Origin: an uncultured Mycoplasmataceae bacterium
Lineage (GTDB): Bacteria; Bacillota_I; Bacilli_A; Mycoplasmatales; Mycoplasmoidaceae
Direction: 5' to 3'
Assembly: GCA_949299825.1 (NCBI GenBank)
Contig: CASGBP010000071.1
Coordinates: 1-9,473, forward strand
DNA length: 9,473 bases
The position numbers and the translations under genes are program-made. Every line of letters starts with the position of its first letter. Within the stretch, counting starts at the first letter, position 1. The notes under the pieces are model-generated. The model searched no databases and had not been told where the DNA came from. It worked only from the letters and a program-made list of their open reading frames with translations. This document shows, piece by piece, positions 7,495 through 9,473 of the stretch.

Positions 7495-8821
7495 CGATTA
7501 TAAATATCAATTAGATAAGGGATTATCTACAGACATAATAAAAAAAATATCAAAACATAAAGAAGAACAAAAAGATATGTTAGATATTAGACTAAAAGCT
7601 TATGAAATTTTCTTAAAAACTGATAATCCTAAATGATCAAAAGATATTCAAGAAATTGATTTTAATGAGTTTTATTATTTTATTTCTCATAACAATAAGA
7701 TAAAAAATACTTGAGATGATATCCCAGATAAAATTAAGGACACATTTAAAAAACTTGGTATTATGGAGGCAGAAGCTAAATTTCTAAATGGTATAAGCAC
7801 TCAATATGATTCAGAAGTTATTTATCATAAAAATAAGGAAGAATTAGACAAATTAGGAGTTATTTTTTGCGATACTGATACTGCTTATAAAAAACATCAT
7901 GATTTATTTATGAAATATTTTAATAAACTTGTCCCTTACACTGATAATAAATATGCTGCTTTAAATACATCAGTATGATCAGGCGGAACTTTTATTTATG
8001 TTCCAAAAAATGTAATTGTGCCAAAACCACTTCAATCATATTTTAGAATCAATTCGCGTTCATTAGGACAATTTGAGAGAACCTTAATCATTGTTGATGA
8101 TAATGCATCATTACACTATGTTGAAGGTTGTACAGCACCAGTTTATTCTTCAAATAATTTACATGCTGCAGTAGTTGAAATTTTTGTAGGTAAAAATGCT
8201 AATATGAAATACACTACTATTCAAAATTGATCTAACAATGTTTTAAATTATGTAACCAAAAGAGCAATTGTTGATGAAAAAGGTACAATGACATGAGTTG
8301 ATGGAAACATAGGTTCAAAACATAACATTAAATTTCCTTGTTGCATTTTAAAAGGTAACGGTTCAAAGGGTTCATGTATCTCAATAGCTGTTGCCAATGA
8401 AGGAATAATTCAAGATAGTGGAGCGAAAATGATTCATATAGGTGAAAATACAAAATCAAGTATTGTTTCAAAATCAATAAGTTATAAAAATTCAAAAACA
8501 ATTTTTCGTGGTTTTGTTGATATTAAGAAAAGTGCAAAAAATGCAAATGCAAATATTTCTTGTGATTCACTATTAGTTGATAATAATCTTATCAGTGAAA
8601 CTATTCCTTATGAAAATATAGAAAATAGTTCATCATTTATAAATCATGAAGCTTCAGTTTCAAAAATAAATCTTGATCAATTGCAATACTTAAAAAGTAG
8701 GGGGATTAGTGAAAAAACCGCTAAACATTTACTAATTCTTGGTTTTATTGATGTATTCACTAAGGAGTTGCCTATGGAATATGCAGTTGAGCTAAATAGA
8801 TTATTAAAAATGGAGATATAA
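7484..8821 (+). CDS. sufB: Fe-S cluster scaffold SufB
   Basis: SufB is the main scaffold subunit on which the cluster forms, with SufC and SufD. The 445 residues (family about 465) show the family landmarks: VWSGGTFIYVPKNV (164-177), RINSRSLGQFERTLIIV, YVEGCTAPVYSSNNLHAAVVEI (212-233), the cluster-related C360 in ISCDSLLV (matching E. coli C405), HEASVSKI with H388 and E389 (E. coli H433-E434), SRGIS, and ELPMEYAVELNRLL at the C terminus. Residues 51, 77, 165, 249 and 271 are Trp encoded by TGA. The ATG overlaps the end of sufU by 11 bases, with GAGGA at 7468-7472. It is the last gene of the operon and runs to a hairpin seven bases past its stop codon. Confidence 0.96.
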
Positions 8822-8849
8822 AAAGAAAAACTGGTCCATAGACCAGTTT
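8821..8849 (-). terminator. Terminator of the Asp-Phe tRNA transcript, possibly shared with suf
   Basis: A 9-bp perfect stem (AAACTGGTC at 8828-8836 and GACCAGTTT at 8841-8849) closes a 4-base loop. On the minus strand it is followed by a T-rich tract (8821-8830), making a good terminator for the tRNA transcript. On the plus strand the stem is followed by GAAAGC with no T run, so it is at best a weak stop or 3' protective hairpin for the suf mRNA. It lies between the two convergent units. Confidence 0.85.
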
Positions 8850-8863
8850 GAAAGCATTTAAAA

Positions 8864-8939
<76 letters not shown>

Positions 8940-8941
8940 AA

Positions 8942-9017
8942 TGGCGGTCCTGACGGGAGTCAAACCCGCGATCTATCCCGTGACAGGGGAGTATGTTAAT
9001 CACTACACCACAGGACC
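8942..9017 (-). tRNA. tRNA-Asp (anticodon GUC)
   Basis: A 76-base minus-strand cloverleaf with a perfect 7-bp acceptor (GGTCCTG with CAGGACC), anticodon loop CTGTCAC giving GUC, G73 as discriminator (the known Asp identity base) and encoded CCA. Two oddities: the T loop is TTTGACT with U56 and the D loop has GA instead of GG at 18-19, so the 19-56 pair is A-U (genome positions 9000 and 8962); and the first pair of the anticodon stem (27-43) is a C-U mismatch. The same A19-U56 change occurs in tRNA-Ala of this window. The other arms pair well, so it is likely functional. Confidence 0.95.
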
Positions 9018-9033
9018 AAACTTAATAAATTTT

Positions 9034-9039
9034 ATCATA
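9034..9039 (-). promoter_or_regulatory. -10-like element of the tRNA-Asp/tRNA-Phe promoter
   Basis: Minus-strand TATGAT ends 16 bases before the tRNA-Asp 5' end, the same distance as the perfect TATAAT before tRNA-Ile. No -35 at standard spacing is clear. Confidence 0.4.
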
Positions 9040-9080
9040 TTCATATAATTATTTGCCATTTTGCTAAACTAAAATTTATC

Positions 9081-9473
9081 CTAAAATAAGGAATTTACAT
9101 CAATTGAATAATCCAATAATGTATTTTGGACAACTTTACCGTCTTTAATCTCAATTAACCGATTTCCAATCTGTAGCAAATCTCGATTATGTGTAACCAT
9201 GATAATAGTTATTCCATATTCTTGATTAATTTGTTTAAAGATATTAACTATGGCTGTTGCAGTTTTTGAATCAACTGCACCAGTAGGTTCATCGGCAAAT
9301 AAAATTTTTGGTTTCTTAATAATTGATCTTGCAATTGCAACTCTTTGTTGTTGACCACCAGATAAAAATTTAACTTTACTATCAATAAAATTTTCTAACC
9401 CTAAAAATTTAATTATCTCCTTAGCTCTATCCTTATGTTTATTGCCTAGAGTTAATAACACATTATCAATAAC
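9081..9473 (-). CDS. ABC transporter ATP-binding protein, C-terminal part (cut by window edge)
   Basis: The last 130 residues of an ABC ATPase are visible, entering at the right edge in an open frame (VIDNVLLTLG). They hold the signature LSGGQQQRVAIAR, Walker B ILFADEPTGAVD, and the H-loop in MVTHNRDL; Walker A and the Q-loop lie outside the window. ADEPTGA(V/L)D together with the QQQR form of the signature is typical of the MacB/LolD/FtsE-like group, whose partners are permeases exporting lipoproteins, peptides or drugs, so export or membrane-protein release is the likely role; the substrate cannot be told. The frame ends at TAG 9081-9083. The start is unseen: a GTG at 9461 is internal, because the frame continues upstream and the family's conserved VxDNV stretch precedes it. 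Confidence 0.93.
   Translation of the reverse strand, partial: VIDNVLLTLGNKHKDRAKEIIKFLGLENFIDSKVKFLSGGQQQRVAIARSIIKKPKILFADEPTGAVDSKTATAIVNIFKQINQEYGITIIMVTHNRDLLQIGNRLIEIKDGKVVQNTLLDYSIDVNSLF

Overview
The window is strongly AT-rich and is read with genetic code 4 (TGA = Trp). Under the standard code the long genes break up at TGA; with TGA as Trp the pieces join in a single frame into full-length proteins, and family-conserved tryptophans fall on TGA. By my reading the largest gene uses about sixteen TGA and one TGG for Trp. This points to a mollicute. A complete sufC-D-S-U-B set suggests a Spiroplasma/Entomoplasma-like lineage rather than a reduced mycoplasma, but that placement is inference.

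Layout. (1) 1-87, minus: N-terminal part of rpmH (ribosomal protein L34), cut by the window edge. (2) 88-250: rpmH promoter region with a short dyad, then a terminator. (3) 251-406, minus: tRNA-Ala(UGC) and tRNA-Ile(GAU), transcribed Ile then Ala. (4) 479-4375, minus: one very large gene (about 1298 aa) for a membrane-anchored, presumably extracellular protein with no firm family assignment. It has faint resemblance to SurA/PrsA/PpiD-type foldases and an EF-hand-like loop near its C terminus. (5) 4376-4462: compact divergent promoter region. (6) 4463-8821, plus: SUF iron-sulfur cluster assembly operon sufC-sufD-sufS-sufU-sufB, with overlapping or nearly touching genes. (7) 8828-8849: hairpin between the convergent suf operon and a minus-strand tRNA pair. 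(8) 8864-9017, minus: tRNA-Phe(GAA) and tRNA-Asp(GUC), transcribed Asp then Phe. (9) 9081-9473, minus: C-terminal part of an ABC transporter ATPase, cut by the right edge.

How the SUF genes work together: SufS takes sulfur from cysteine as a persulfide, SufU accepts and relays it, and the SufB-SufD scaffold with the SufC ATPase assembles Fe-S clusters. Catalytic residues are visible in SufC, SufS, SufU and SufB, and the key histidine in SufD. SufD is very short, about half the usual length. No isc genes or SufR/IscR-type regulator are visible.

Most notable points: a paired A19-U56 replacement of the near-universal G19-C56 tertiary pair in two of the four tRNAs; the minimal SufD; foldase-like and EF-hand-like signatures in the giant surface protein; and an rpmH gene that does not have dnaA as its divergent neighbour. 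I did not find a clearly new defence system or mobile element.
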